A stretch of DNA of 64,000 bases from Aquimarina sp. RZ0 (GCF_008370685.1 NZ_VTZU01000025.1:1-64000), one strand, 5' to 3'. Positions 37,848-48,513 are shown, counted from the stretch's first letter. A program made the numbers and translations. The notes: generated from the sequence alone by a model not told the origin.

Positions 37848-37881
37848 AAAAGAAGAAGGCGATAATTTGTCTTCTTCTTTT
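37848..37881 (+). terminator. intrinsic terminator after the GH5 gene
   Basis: AAAAGAAGAAG (37848-37858) and CTTCTTCTTTT (37871-37881) form an 11-bp stem ending in a short T-run, 15 bp after the stop codon. Confidence 0.7.
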
Positions 37882-37947
37882 ACTTCCCCTTAAAATCTTC
37901 AGAACTATATTTTTTTAAAGAAAACAAACACAAACTTTATAACTAAT

Positions 37948-40900
37948 ATGAAACCAACAAATAGTAAGAAGAAAGGTTGGCGGGCGCATACAAGAAAGAT
38001 AAAACTTAGTCTTTTTTATGCAATTGCCATATCAATTTCTTTTGGATTAGTGGTCAAATCTGTGGTAGATGCTTATGATGGCACTGCAGGACCAGAAATG
38101 ACAACTCAGACCTGGCCAGCTGGGACTTTTTTGGCTAATTTCCCTGAAGGAGATAGAATTAATACATATCATCGTAACTATTTGATGATTAATGGACAAG
38201 CAGGAACAGGCGTATGGGATGTCTCTAATCCAACCGCACCCAAAAGAATACAATTTAGTGATGCCGCTAATAACGGTCACCGCTGGTGGAAATTAGGCGA
38301 CCTTTTTTACAGAGAATATTCTGTCCCAGAAGTAGAAGGGACAGGGTATAAATATCTGGATCTTTCTAATATGTTAGATAGAAAACCAGTAACTTCTTCT
38401 GATATATTATTTACCGTAGAAGATGGTCAATCTAATTTTGATAATCTAGAAACCTTTCCGCATACCATAGATGGCAGCAGGGTTTTTGATATGAGAACAG
38501 GAGTTCAGGTAGATGATATCCCAACGTCTGTTTCTTTACCCGATGTTGTGGTAAGAATCGGAAATTATGTTTTCTATGCACCGCAGACAGGAGATATCAA
38601 TGTATTTGATTTCGGAGATCCGGAAAACATTAAGTTTTTAGGATCTTTTGGTGGAGATATACCTCATGAACAATATAGTACCGGGTTTCAGTTATGGCGA
38701 AATCATTTGGTTTTTATGAGTGGTAATGAAGGGCCTGATGCTTTAGTAGGTTTTGATATTAGTGATCCTACAGATGTAAAACTAGGTTTTAGCCTGCATT
38801 CTGATCAGGCAACATTAGGTAGATACATGATTTTTCAGGATGAATACGGATTCACGGGGCGTTTTGACAGAGGAGTAAAATTTAATTTTGAAACGATGGA
38901 AATAGAACAAGAGTTTTTCCCTCCTTCAAGTGATGAAACATTACAATTTATAGATAATCAGTGGATGCCAATTGGGCATATCTTAGTGGCTAGTGGAGAT
39001 GATAAGACATCTATTTTTGCACATCAAGATGGATTAGATACAAAACCACCTACCGTAGGACATCACTTTCCTGTGGCTGGAGCCATCAATCAACCGATAA
39101 CATCAACAATTGGTTTTGTTATCAATGAAACATTAGACGATTTAACACTCAATGACAAAACCATTCAGGTAAGTCCATTAGGAGGAAGCCCTATAGAAGG
39201 AGACGTAACCTCTACATCCTATCAGGTTATTAATTATGCTCCAAAAGAAAAATTATTACCCAATACAACGTATGAAGTAAAATTTGTAGAAGGAGGAATT
39301 GAGGATGCAGTAGGTAACGGAATGGAAGAATACATCTTCTATTTTACTACGGGAGGAGATTCTTCTAACCAATCTCCAGAAATTACGGGAATAGATCTAA
39401 GTACTCCCTCTCCCGTTACAATTGGATCAGAAATAGATTTTACTGCCAATGCCAGTGACCCGGATGGTAACACACTTAGTTATCGTTGGGACTTTGGAGA
39501 TGGATCTCCAAAAACAGCATGGATTGGATCAACTACTTCTCATACGTATACAGAATCTGGTAATTATCAGGTACAAGTACAAGTTTCTGATAATAACGGT
39601 GGTTTTATAGTAGGATCAGAATCTATTGTGGTGGTTTCATCAGTGCCATCAGATTTACCAACTCAATCCAGCCCCATAACGATAGATGCAGAGAATAGAA
39701 TTGTATGGTCTGTAAATCCTGATAATAATACGGTAACCTTAGTGAATGCAGATACCTTTTCTGTAATAAAAGAAGTAGCGGTAGGACAAGATCCAGTAAA
39801 TATAGCATTAGATGCAGCCGGAAACGCATGGATCACTTGTAGAGATTCTGATGAGATATATGTTCTAAAGAGTGATGGTACATTACAAACTAAGATAGCA
39901 TTAGATAGCGGTTCAAGCCCATATGGAATTGTGTTCACTCCAGATGGTAGCAGAGGTTTTGTTTCTGCTTTCGGATCAGGAAAAATAATAGAAGTATCGC
40001 CAACAACTAATAGTATTAAGACATCATTAGATATTGGAGAGACACCACGTGCATTGGCAATTACTGGTGACGGAAATAAATTATTGGTTACAAAGTTTAT
40101 TTCACCAGATGAAGCAGGACAAGTTTGGGAAATCAACCTTACTACATTTACAGTAAATGAGACCATTGCATTACCAATAGATGATTTTACACAGGATAAT
40201 GGAAATGAAGGAAGGGGATTACCTAACTATGTTTCAGGAATTACGATTCATCCAGATAATACTGCTGCCTGGTCAGTAGCCAAAAAAGATAATATTCTTA
40301 GAGGAATATCCAGAGACGGAAAACCATTAACCTTTGATAATTCCGTACGTACTGCAATTTCTCCTATAAACTTAACAACTGGCAAAGAAGATATAACCAA
40401 GAGATTGGATATAGATAATCATGGGCAACCATCTTCAGCACTATATACGCCTACAGGTAATTATTTATTTGTGACTATGCAGGGCAATAACAGGATTGTA
40501 GTTATAGATCCCAAAAGAGGATTAGAGCTATTAAAAAAAGATGTAGGCAATGCTCCGCAAGGATTAGCAATTGACCCCACTACAGATCGTGTTTTTGTAA
40601 AAAACTTTATGGATCGTAGTATCACCATTTTTGATGGAGAAGATCTGATAAAAACCGGAAGCAATACTTTAGAAAAATTAGCGACAGTCGTTACTGTAAG
40701 TAATGAAGAACTAAGCCCGGTAGTACTAAAAGGAAAGCAGATATTTTATGACGCTTCAGACTTAAAAATGGGAACTGATGGGTATGTAAGTTGTGCAAGT
40801 TGCCATATGGATGGTACACAAGATGGTCGTACCTGGGATTTTACCGATAGAGGAGAAGGATTGCGTAATACAATTTCGTTGGTTGGTAGAGCAGGTACTG

Positions 40901-43900
40901 CTCACGGGAGAGTACACTGGAGCGCTAATTTTGATGAGATACAGGACTTTGAAAATGATATGCGATCTCATTTTAAAGGACAAGGATTTATGAGTGATGC
41001 TGATTTTAATGAAGGAACTACAGCGCTAACATTAGGAGATGCTAAAAAAGGTAAATCTACAGATCTGGATGCATTAACAGCCTATATAGAATCATTAGAT
41101 AGCTTTGATGCAAGTCCTTATCGCCAGAATAACGGAAATTTAACCGCAGATGGTGTTGCAGGAAAATCAGTATTCGAAGATTTAAAATGTGCTTCTTGTC
41201 ATAGTGGAGAAGCTTTTACAGATAGTAATACAGGAAAGTTACACGATGTAGGAACCATATCAACCACCAGTGGAAAACGTTTAAACGGACAACTGTTAGG
41301 ATTAGATGTTCCCACATTAAAAGATGTTTGGGCAACAGCTCCTTACTTACATAATGGAGCAGCCAAAACTTTAGAAGAAGTACTTACAGTATATAATACC
41401 AATGATGCACACGGAGCAACTTCTACCTTAAGTGCCACTCAGATAAAGCAATTAGAAGCATATCTTAAGCAAATTGATGGATCAGAAATAGCTTCAGAAT
41501 CACAACAAATACTAAAAATAGCGTCTCCAGAAGATGGAACGGCTATAAGTAAGGCTGATCCTGTAAAACTAAGCGTAGAAACTAATATAGATGGCGTGAC
41601 TAAAATTCAATACTTTGTTGATAATACACTGGTAGATGAGGTTACAACAGCTCCTTTTGAGTCTGCGTGGACTCCTATAATCTGGAAAACGTATGTCATT
41701 TCTGCCAAAGTGTTTTATAACAATGGTAAAACAGCTTCTATTACACCAGAATCAACAATAAAATATAAGAATACAATTAAGGTATTATTTGTTGTAGGAG
41801 ATAAAAATAACCTCACAACAGAAGATCAGCGGATCAAATCTCGATTAGAGCAGCAATTAGGATTCGAGATAACGCTCTTTTCTGATGAAGAAGCTACCAG
41901 TCCTCAATCGGCCAATCCTTTTGATATGGCACTGATTTCTGCCACGGTAGATCCAAGAGAATTAGGGAATGACCTGGAAGCTGCAAAAGTTCCATTAATG
42001 ACCTGGAACCCTTTTATGTATGGTAAACTTAGAATGACTGCTGGAGAATTGAATACTGATTTCGGTTTCACCAAGGAAGGCTTCTCTGCAATTACAATCT
42101 CAAATCCGGATCACCCTATGGCAGCAGGTGCAGGAACACAAACAGCATTATACTCAATTACCCAAGGATTACCCTTTGGGAAACCAACAGATGAGGCTAT
42201 TGTCATTGCAAAAGCAGGAGAAGTACCAATTTTATTTGGCTATGAGGCAAGCATAGAAATACCATCCAGAAGAGTTGCATTTCCATTAAGAGATCAATTT
42301 ATGCATCTACTTACAGATGAAGGATTAAATATGTTTGATGCAGCTGTATTATGGACACTTCATGGAGGAGATGCTGATACTCCTATTGGACCATTACCAG
42401 ATGTGTTTTTTAAATCTCCACTTGATGGAGAGCTGGTGAATACTCCGTTAAAAGTAGATTTTATAACCGAAGGATGGGAGTTACCATCACAGCAGTATAA
42501 ATTGAGATTTAAGATTGATGGACAAGATCGGGGATTGATTGCTGCTGAGGGAGAATTTACGGATGGAACAGCCTTATCTGAAGGACCTCATGAGTTAACA
42601 TTACAAATGGAACGTAGTGATAATTCTCTTACTGATTTAGGAGAAACCATTACAATTAATGTAACAAATGATCCGATACCTCAAGACCCGACAGTAGTTA
42701 TCCAGTCTCCTACAGATGGTGGATTGATAGGCCCCGATTTCGAAATTGAGTTTTCGACCATCAAATGGGATATAGAACTAGGAGGGCGCCATGTGAAATA
42801 CTTTATCGACGGAGATGAAAAAGGTGCTGTGTTCGAGATAGCACCCATAGCGATTACCGGTCTGGATGAAGGACAACATACGATACAGTTATCATTAGCA
42901 GAAGCAAATGGAGAAATTTCTGGAGATCCTACAGAGATAACAATTACGGTTGATGATGCATTTAGTAATCTTCCGGATACAGATTTTAGTCTTGCTTACA
43001 AAGATGATAGTTCTGGAGTATCAACTTCAGAATTAAAACCAGTATTCGAGATTTTTAGTGAGTCATCAGAAAATCATTTGTATAGTGATTTTAAAATTAG
43101 ATATTGGTATACGCCAGAGAATACAGCGCCAATGGTCTTTAATGTAGATTACTCCGCTGTAACAGGTACTACGGGAGAATTTGGTATAGATGAATCAGAA
43201 AATTATCTGGAAATTGGTTTTAGTGCATCTTCAGGAAATTTACCTGCCAATGGATCATCGGGTATTATACAAACGCGATTACACTATTCAGGATTTCAGA
43301 CACACAATCAAGCCAATGATTTTTCATATAATGGATCAATACGATCATTAAAGAAACATGTACTGGTCACATTGTATTATAAAGGAGAATTGGTTTGGGG
43401 ATTAGAACCTACAGTTAATGATGATACTTCTAATGGAAAACCAACTGCAAGTATTACAACAAATCAAACGAATGGGATAGCACCATTGACGATTGATTTT
43501 GATGCTACAGGCTCTAGTGATCCGGATGGAGATACTTTAAGGTATAGTTGGGATTTTGGAAATGGAGATACAGCTAGCGGTGTAACAACATCGTATGTAT
43601 TTCAGAGCCCGGGAGATTATGAAGTTGTGGTAACAGTAGATGATGGTAACGGTAAAACGGATTCAGAATCAATTACGATTTCTGTAGAAAATCCTAATCC
43701 TGTTCTGGTAGCTGATTTCTCGGCAACACCTATTTCCGGAGCTATTCCTTTAGTAGTAAATTTTGATTCATCATCATCTGATTTTCCTGCTGGAACATCA
43801 ATAACATATTTGTGGGATTTTGCAGATGGTACGACCAGTAATGAGATCAATCCTTCTCATACATATACGCAATCAGGATCGTATGGAGTAACGTTAACGA

Positions 43901-44907
43901 TCAGTGATGGGATTACGACGGATACCTCAGAGGTGGTAACGATTACAGCTACAGAAATAGGCACGCCTACAGTTACAGTTGAGGCTGATTTTACATCAGA
44001 TATTTCAACCGGAATCGCTCCATTGCTAATTAGTTTTGATGCTGCTGCTTCTACAAGTTCTGATGGCAGTGCTTTATCGTATTCGTGGGATTTTGGAGAT
44101 AGCAGTACCGCTACAGGTATCACCAATACACATGAATATACAACTTCTGGTGATTTTACGGTTACTTTAACCGTATCTACAGCTACAGGTATTACAGATA
44201 CTGCTGCAAAAATTGTAACCATCCTGGAACAACCAGGGACTCCAGGTAATTGTAACTTTGGAACACCACTGAGTACGTCATTGCCAACAATACCAAATAC
44301 AACCTTTACAGAAATACACGTACTTGGTACTGGAGGGCCAGATTTGAGTAATGTAACCGGTTTTACTATAAATTGGGATGTGTCTAGTAATGGTTTATGG
44401 CAATTATCAATGAACACCAATAATGGTATTCCTAATTGGTGGACTGATCTGACAACTCATATAGAAAGTCAGAATTTTAATGCAGCTGAACCTGATATTA
44501 CATTTTTAGATACCGGGTTCCCTAACTTGGATGGAGCATATAATGCTGCGCTGGATGGAGATAATTTTGTGTTAGTTTCTAAGAATGGTGGTTTCACTAT
44601 TTATTTTAGTAACGATGGTAGTACACCAGCTTGTAGAGACACTTCTAGAGATCCATATCAAAATGATGTGAATATGATAAAAGCATTTCCTAATCCTGTT
44701 GTAGATTATGTAACCTTAGCTAGTGACCAGGATTTTAAAGGTGCATTTGTACGACTTATAGATATTACAGGAAAAGTACTGCACATCAAACAGGTTCAAA
44801 AAAACAGGAAAGAAATAGTACTCGATATGAATGCGATGCAATCTGGAGTCTATTTTATACAAATCCAGAAAAACAAGAAAACGATAACTATGCAGATTAC
44901 AAAATAA
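37948..44907 (+). CDS. giant cellulose-binding di-haem cytochrome with beta-propellers, CBM3, PKDs and T9SS signal
   Basis: A 2,319-aa exported protein. Order: basic N-terminus and signal (1 to about 45); an LVIVD-like beta-propeller (50-365); a Big_5-type Ig domain (about 370-470); PKD (475-565); a YVTN-type propeller (567-905); a cytochrome c domain pair with haem motifs CASCH at 949-953 and 1081-1085 (about 925-1180), whose sequence is like di-haem cytochrome c peroxidase/MauG proteins; Ig domain (1190-1272); a ThuA/GATase-like domain (1275-1475); two Ig domains (to 1670); CBM3 (1677-1825, KIRYWYTPEN); three PKDs (1830-2095); module A (2100-2230); and a T9SS sorting domain (2242-2319). No hydrolase catalytic domain is seen. 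Inferred role: electron transfer or oxidative chemistry on cellulose, between two cellulase genes. Which enzyme it serves is unknown. Confidence 0.85.
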   Translation: MKPTNSKKKGWRAHTRKIKLSLFYAIAISISFGLVVKSVVDAYDGTAGPEMTTQTWPAGTFLANFPEGDRINTYHRNYLMINGQAGTGVWDVSNPTAPKRIQFSDAANNGHRWWKLGDLFYREYSVPEVEGTGYKYLDLSNMLDRKPVTSSDILFTVEDGQSNFDNLETFPHTIDGSRVFDMRTGVQVDDIPTSVSLPDVVVRIGNYVFYAPQTGDINVFDFGDPENIKFLGSFGGDIPHEQYSTGFQLWRNHLVFMSGNEGPDALVGFDISDPTDVKLGFSLHSDQATLGRYMIFQDEYGFTGRFDRGVKFNFETMEIEQEFFPPSSDETLQFIDNQWMPIGHILVASGDDKTSIFAHQDGLDTKPPTVGHHFPVAGAINQPITSTIGFVINETLDDLTLNDKTIQVSPLGGSPIEGDVTSTSYQVINYAPKEKLLPNTTYEVKFVEGGIEDAVGNGMEEYIFYFTTGGDSSNQSPEITGIDLSTPSPVTIGSEIDFTANASDPDGNTLSYRWDFGDGSPKTAWIGSTTSHTYTESGNYQVQVQVSDNNGGFIVGSESIVVVSSVPSDLPTQSSPITIDAENRIVWSVNPDNNTVTLVNADTFSVIKEVAVGQDPVNIALDAAGNAWITCRDSDEIYVLKSDGTLQTKIALDSGSSPYGIVFTPDGSRGFVSAFGSGKIIEVSPTTNSIKTSLDIGETPRALAITGDGNKLLVTKFISPDEAGQVWEINLTTFTVNETIALPIDDFTQDNGNEGRGLPNYVSGITIHPDNTAAWSVAKKDNILRGISRDGKPLTFDNSVRTAISPINLTTGKEDITKRLDIDNHGQPSSALYTPTGNYLFVTMQGNNRIVVIDPKRGLELLKKDVGNAPQGLAIDPTTDRVFVKNFMDRSITIFDGEDLIKTGSNTLEKLATVVTVSNEELSPVVLKGKQIFYDASDLKMGTDGYVSCASCHMDGTQDGRTWDFTDRGEGLRNTISLVGRAGTAHGRVHWSANFDEIQDFENDMRSHFKGQGFMSDADFNEGTTALTLGDAKKGKSTDLDALTAYIESLDSFDASPYRQNNGNLTADGVAGKSVFEDLKCASCHSGEAFTDSNTGKLHDVGTISTTSGKRLNGQLLGLDVPTLKDVWATAPYLHNGAAKTLEEVLTVYNTNDAHGATSTLSATQIKQLEAYLKQIDGSEIASESQQILKIASPEDGTAISKADPVKLSVETNIDGVTKIQYFVDNTLVDEVTTAPFESAWTPIIWKTYVISAKVFYNNGKTASITPESTIKYKNTIKVLFVVGDKNNLTTEDQRIKSRLEQQLGFEITLFSDEEATSPQSANPFDMALISATVDPRELGNDLEAAKVPLMTWNPFMYGKLRMTAGELNTDFGFTKEGFSAITISNPDHPMAAGAGTQTALYSITQGLPFGKPTDEAIVIAKAGEVPILFGYEASIEIPSRRVAFPLRDQFMHLLTDEGLNMFDAAVLWTLHGGDADTPIGPLPDVFFKSPLDGELVNTPLKVDFITEGWELPSQQYKLRFKIDGQDRGLIAAEGEFTDGTALSEGPHELTLQMERSDNSLTDLGETITINVTNDPIPQDPTVVIQSPTDGGLIGPDFEIEFSTIKWDIELGGRHVKYFIDGDEKGAVFEIAPIAITGLDEGQHTIQLSLAEANGEISGDPTEITITVDDAFSNLPDTDFSLAYKDDSSGVSTSELKPVFEIFSESSENHLYSDFKIRYWYTPENTAPMVFNVDYSAVTGTTGEFGIDESENYLEIGFSASSGNLPANGSSGIIQTRLHYSGFQTHNQANDFSYNGSIRSLKKHVLVTLYYKGELVWGLEPTVNDDTSNGKPTASITTNQTNGIAPLTIDFDATGSSDPDGDTLRYSWDFGNGDTASGVTTSYVFQSPGDYEVVVTVDDGNGKTDSESITISVENPNPVLVADFSATPISGAIPLVVNFDSSSSDFPAGTSITYLWDFADGTTSNEINPSHTYTQSGSYGVTLTISDGITTDTSEVVTITATEIGTPTVTVEADFTSDISTGIAPLLISFDAAASTSSDGSALSYSWDFGDSSTATGITNTHEYTTSGDFTVTLTVSTATGITDTAAKIVTILEQPGTPGNCNFGTPLSTSLPTIPNTTFTEIHVLGTGGPDLSNVTGFTINWDVSSNGLWQLSMNTNNGIPNWWTDLTTHIESQNFNAAEPDITFLDTGFPNLDGAYNAALDGDNFVLVSKNGGFTIYFSNDGSTPACRDTSRDPYQNDVNMIKAFPNPVVDYVTLASDQDFKGAFVRLIDITGKVLHIKQVQKNRKEIVLDMNAMQSGVYFIQIQKNKKTITMQITK

Positions 44908-44956
44908 TAGATTTTATTTAAGTGTCTAGTTCTGACCAGACACTAATAACCAATAG

Positions 44957-44999
44957 AACCTCTTCTCATAGTTTTATGCTAAGAGAAGAGGTTTTTTAT
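44957..44999 (+). terminator. intrinsic terminator after the di-haem protein gene
   Basis: AACCTCTTCTC (44957-44967) pairs with GAGAAGAGGTT (44983-44993), followed by TTTT. A weaker AGTGTCT/AGACACT hairpin (44921-44944) precedes it. Confidence 0.8.
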
Positions 45000-45036
45000 A
45001 TTTTGAAAACTAACTAAACTTAATACAATAGAAATT

Positions 45037-48000
45037 ATGAAAACTACTCTTAAACAGGTATTCATTCTATGTTACCTTCTATTAAATGCCAACTATTATA
45101 GCAATGCCCAGACAATTCCGTCGCAACAAGGTTTTGTATATGCCGAAGGAGAAAAATTTATGCTGGATGGAAATCCCTATTACTTTTCAGGTACAAATGT
45201 GTATGACTTTTTTACATATGGATCTTCCAGTGGAGATATAGAAACCCAATTTATGGATAAAGATCGTATTGATGCCCATATGAGGAGATTATATGTCAAT
45301 GGTATCAGAGTAGTGCGATTATGGGGATTTAGTCATGAAGATTGGCATGGTTTTGAACCCGAAAAAGGGGTGTACAGCGAAGCGCAATTTTCTCTTTTTG
45401 ATTATATTATAAAATCTGCAGAAGCCAATGGGATCAAATTAATAGTGGCTTTAGAAAACTATTGGAATGATTATGGAGGAATCAAAGACCGGCTTAAGTG
45501 GGAAGGGATAGATGTAAGTGGTGGCGGATCACATGACCAGGGACAGTTCTTTACACACCCTGCTGCAATACAAGGATATAAGGATTATGTAGCATATTTT
45601 ATTACACGTGTCAATCATTATGATGGTATAGAATATCGAAACGATCCCACGATACTGGCCTGGGAGCTTATGAATGAGCCCAGATATCAGGGATTTGGAG
45701 ATGATCTTTCTTCAGATGTATTGAGAGCCTGGGTAGATGATATGGGAGAATTTATAAAAGATATAGATGCTAATCACCTTTTAGGAACAGGTTTAGAAGC
45801 ACACGGATTAAAATATGGTTTTGGTGGAGATGAAGGAAATGATTTCATAAAAATTCATGAATCACCCTATATAGATTTTACATCAGCACATCCGTATATA
45901 AGAGAAAGTTGGGCAGATTTCACCTTAGAAGAAACGATGGCGCTCATATGCCAATGGGCAGATGAATCACATAATATTATTAAAAAACCACTATATGTAG
46001 GAGAGTTTAATGTAGAAATACAAGAACGATTTGAGTGGTGGGAAGAAATTTATAATTTTATTGAAGAAAAGAAAATAGGAGCAAGTGCTTTCTGGTGGTT
46101 TCCGGATGATAAAACGCCAAGAGATAAATTTGGAGTTTTTGAAGGCGATGTAGAAGTAGCCATCTACAAAGAACACGCATTGAAGATGGAAGAAATGTCT
46201 GGAGGAGAGCATATTTATCTCTCTTTACTATCTCCTAAATCAGGAGATAAATTTGTTTCTGGTAGTGATGTGCATATAGAAGCTAATTTGATTAATGAAA
46301 ATAATACCGTTGCAAAAGTAGAATTTTTTAGTAATGGTGTATTAGTAGGGGAAGATGCGATCGCTCCTTACGAATTTGATTTGCAAGATCTTTCTGATGG
46401 GGTATATGAAATTACATCTGTAGCAACTAGTATAACTGGAGTCACAAAAGAATCTTCTGTCAGAAAAATCCAGATAGGAGGAGAAGGCGTGGTAGTATTA
46501 GAGTATAAAGATGCTTCTACAGCTGCTGTTAGTAATGTGATAAAACCGCATTTTAGATTATTCAACAATTCATCAGAAGATATATCTTATGCCGATCTGA
46601 GTGTACGATACTGGTATGAAACAGAAGATGATTTAGCACAAAATTTTTCTGTAGATTATGCTGTGATTGGTAATAATAACGTAATCGGAAATATTATCAA
46701 TACCGAAGGGAATAAATATTATATGGAACTCACTTTCGATCCCGCTTCAGGAATGCTGGGCAGAAATGCCGGATCGGGCAGAATAGAAGCCAAAATAGCG
46801 AATAGTAATTATGCTGATGTAGACCAGACCAATGATTATTCATACGATGGAACTAAAAAAGAATTTATAGCCTGGGAAAAAGTTACCTTATACCTCAATG
46901 GGAAACTGATTAGTGGTATAGAACCTGGAACTTCTAATGATATTCCTGATGCTGTGATAACGGCATCTGCAATATCAGGCAATGGTCCGTTATCAGTTAC
47001 ATTTGATGCATCTGGATCAATAGATCCTAATCGAGATACATTGTCATATGTATGGGATTTTGGTAACGGAGATAAGGCAGATGGCGTAGTTACGGTGTAT
47101 GAATTCATAGAATTTGGAGAACATATTGTTACGTTGACAGTGAATGATGGTAATGGAAATACTGATAGTACAACCATTATAATAACTGTTACAGATCCTA
47201 ATCAGCCTCCTGTAGCATCTTATGTTTCGAATATGACATCAGGAATCGCTCCGGTAATACTGACTTTTGATGCTGCCGGATCTTCGGATCCAAACAACGA
47301 TGCATTAACCTATTCCTGGGATTTCGGAAATGGAAATACTGCCACTGGAATTACTGCATCTCAGGAATTTACAGAAGCAGGTGATTTTGAAATAACATTG
47401 ACTGTAAGTGATGGGAGACTAGAAGATACAGCTACAGGAACAATCAGGATAACTAATGGAGATTTACTAGCAAGTTTTACAACAGATAAAATAGAAGGGT
47501 TAGCCCCATTAGAAGTGAATTTTGACGCTTCGGGATCTGTTGACCCTTCAGGGAATGCGCTTACATACTCCTGGGATTTTGGGGATGGAGATATAGAGGC
47601 TGGAGTCACTACTTCTCATGTTTTTAATGATATCGGTACATATAATGTTGTATTAACCATAGAGAATGGATTAGGAACAACAGCAACAGAAGCAATCACA
47701 ATTAGTGTTATAGAGGAGGTAGCCGATACTACGCTTGCCCTGGAGTATATAGAAGGCGGACGCGGTGAGAATACTGATAATGTGATTAATCCACATCTTC
47801 AGATTGTGAATAAAGGTAATCAATCAACAGCGTACCAGGATATCACTATCAGGTACTGGTTTACATCAGAAGATAATGATACTTTAAATTTCTGGTGTGA
47901 TTGGGCACAGGTAGGCACAGATTTTATTAATGGCACCTTTGGTCAATCCAGAGGTATGGATTATCTGGAAATATCATTTGATTCAGAGGCAGGAGACCTT

Positions 48001-48444
48001 GTAGGGAACTCTAACTCCGGTCCTATACAAACAAGATTTTCTAAGACCGATTGGAGTCCTTTTGAAGAAGATAATGACTATTCCTATGATAGTACTATAA
48101 CTAGCTACAGTGCTCATGATAAGATAACGTTGTACCTAAATGGAAACCTTATCTGGGGTGTCGAACCAACGATAATCCGATCAAACCCAGATATCCAAAC
48201 AGAGACTGTAGCGTTTATAGCATATCCCAATCCTATCACCAATAAATTGATCATTGATGGTCTGGGAAATTTTGAAAAAGCAAGAATTAAACTTTTAGAT
48301 GTTTCTGGAAGAATGCTAAAACAAGAATCTCTAAAATCAAAAGCTACTCAGGTAGAATTTAATACCTCTGATTTAATAGGAGGCGTATATTTTATCGAAG
48401 TGGTAGATGCTACTAAAAGACAAATTAGGAGAATTGTCAAATAG
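45037..48444 (+). CDS. GH5 mannanase-like enzyme with two CBM3s, three PKDs and T9SS signal
   Basis: A 1,135-aa secreted enzyme. Signal peptide 1-24 (SNA/QTI). GH5 barrel 26-385, most like subfamily GH5_7 endo-beta-1,4-mannanases: FSGTNVYDFF, VVRLWGF, LENYWNDYGG, acid/base Glu214 in ELMNEPR and nucleophile Glu323 in YVGEFNVE. Ig-like domain (395-480); CBM3 (485-625, SVRYWYETED); PKDs (636-722, 723-805, 808-890); second CBM3 (898-1040, TIRYWFTSED); T9SS sorting domain (1057-1135). CBM3s on a mannanase fit attack on mannan embedded in cellulose fibres. A cellulase or transglycosylase of the same clan cannot be ruled out without phylogeny. It lacks modules A and B, unlike its neighbours. Confidence 0.88.
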   Translation: MKTTLKQVFILCYLLLNANYYSNAQTIPSQQGFVYAEGEKFMLDGNPYYFSGTNVYDFFTYGSSSGDIETQFMDKDRIDAHMRRLYVNGIRVVRLWGFSHEDWHGFEPEKGVYSEAQFSLFDYIIKSAEANGIKLIVALENYWNDYGGIKDRLKWEGIDVSGGGSHDQGQFFTHPAAIQGYKDYVAYFITRVNHYDGIEYRNDPTILAWELMNEPRYQGFGDDLSSDVLRAWVDDMGEFIKDIDANHLLGTGLEAHGLKYGFGGDEGNDFIKIHESPYIDFTSAHPYIRESWADFTLEETMALICQWADESHNIIKKPLYVGEFNVEIQERFEWWEEIYNFIEEKKIGASAFWWFPDDKTPRDKFGVFEGDVEVAIYKEHALKMEEMSGGEHIYLSLLSPKSGDKFVSGSDVHIEANLINENNTVAKVEFFSNGVLVGEDAIAPYEFDLQDLSDGVYEITSVATSITGVTKESSVRKIQIGGEGVVVLEYKDASTAAVSNVIKPHFRLFNNSSEDISYADLSVRYWYETEDDLAQNFSVDYAVIGNNNVIGNIINTEGNKYYMELTFDPASGMLGRNAGSGRIEAKIANSNYADVDQTNDYSYDGTKKEFIAWEKVTLYLNGKLISGIEPGTSNDIPDAVITASAISGNGPLSVTFDASGSIDPNRDTLSYVWDFGNGDKADGVVTVYEFIEFGEHIVTLTVNDGNGNTDSTTIIITVTDPNQPPVASYVSNMTSGIAPVILTFDAAGSSDPNNDALTYSWDFGNGNTATGITASQEFTEAGDFEITLTVSDGRLEDTATGTIRITNGDLLASFTTDKIEGLAPLEVNFDASGSVDPSGNALTYSWDFGDGDIEAGVTTSHVFNDIGTYNVVLTIENGLGTTATEAITISVIEEVADTTLALEYIEGGRGENTDNVINPHLQIVNKGNQSTAYQDITIRYWFTSEDNDTLNFWCDWAQVGTDFINGTFGQSRGMDYLEISFDSEAGDLVGNSNSGPIQTRFSKTDWSPFEEDNDYSYDSTITSYSAHDKITLYLNGNLIWGVEPTIIRSNPDIQTETVAFIAYPNPITNKLIIDGLGNFEKARIKLLDVSGRMLKQESLKSKATQVEFNTSDLIGGVYFIEVVDATKRQIRRIVK

Positions 48445-48476
48445 AATTTATCCATAAAAGGATCGCTTCAATAATT

Positions 48477-48513
48477 AAAAACCCGTACTCAATCTGATTG
48501 AGTACGGGTTTTT
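48477..48513 (+). terminator. intrinsic terminator after the GH5 mannanase-like gene
   Basis: A perfect 17-bp stem (AAAAACCCGTACTCAAT at 48477-48493, reverse complement 48497-48513) with a 3-base loop and flanking A and T runs, able to work on both strands. It ends seven bases before a palindromic element. Confidence 0.9.
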
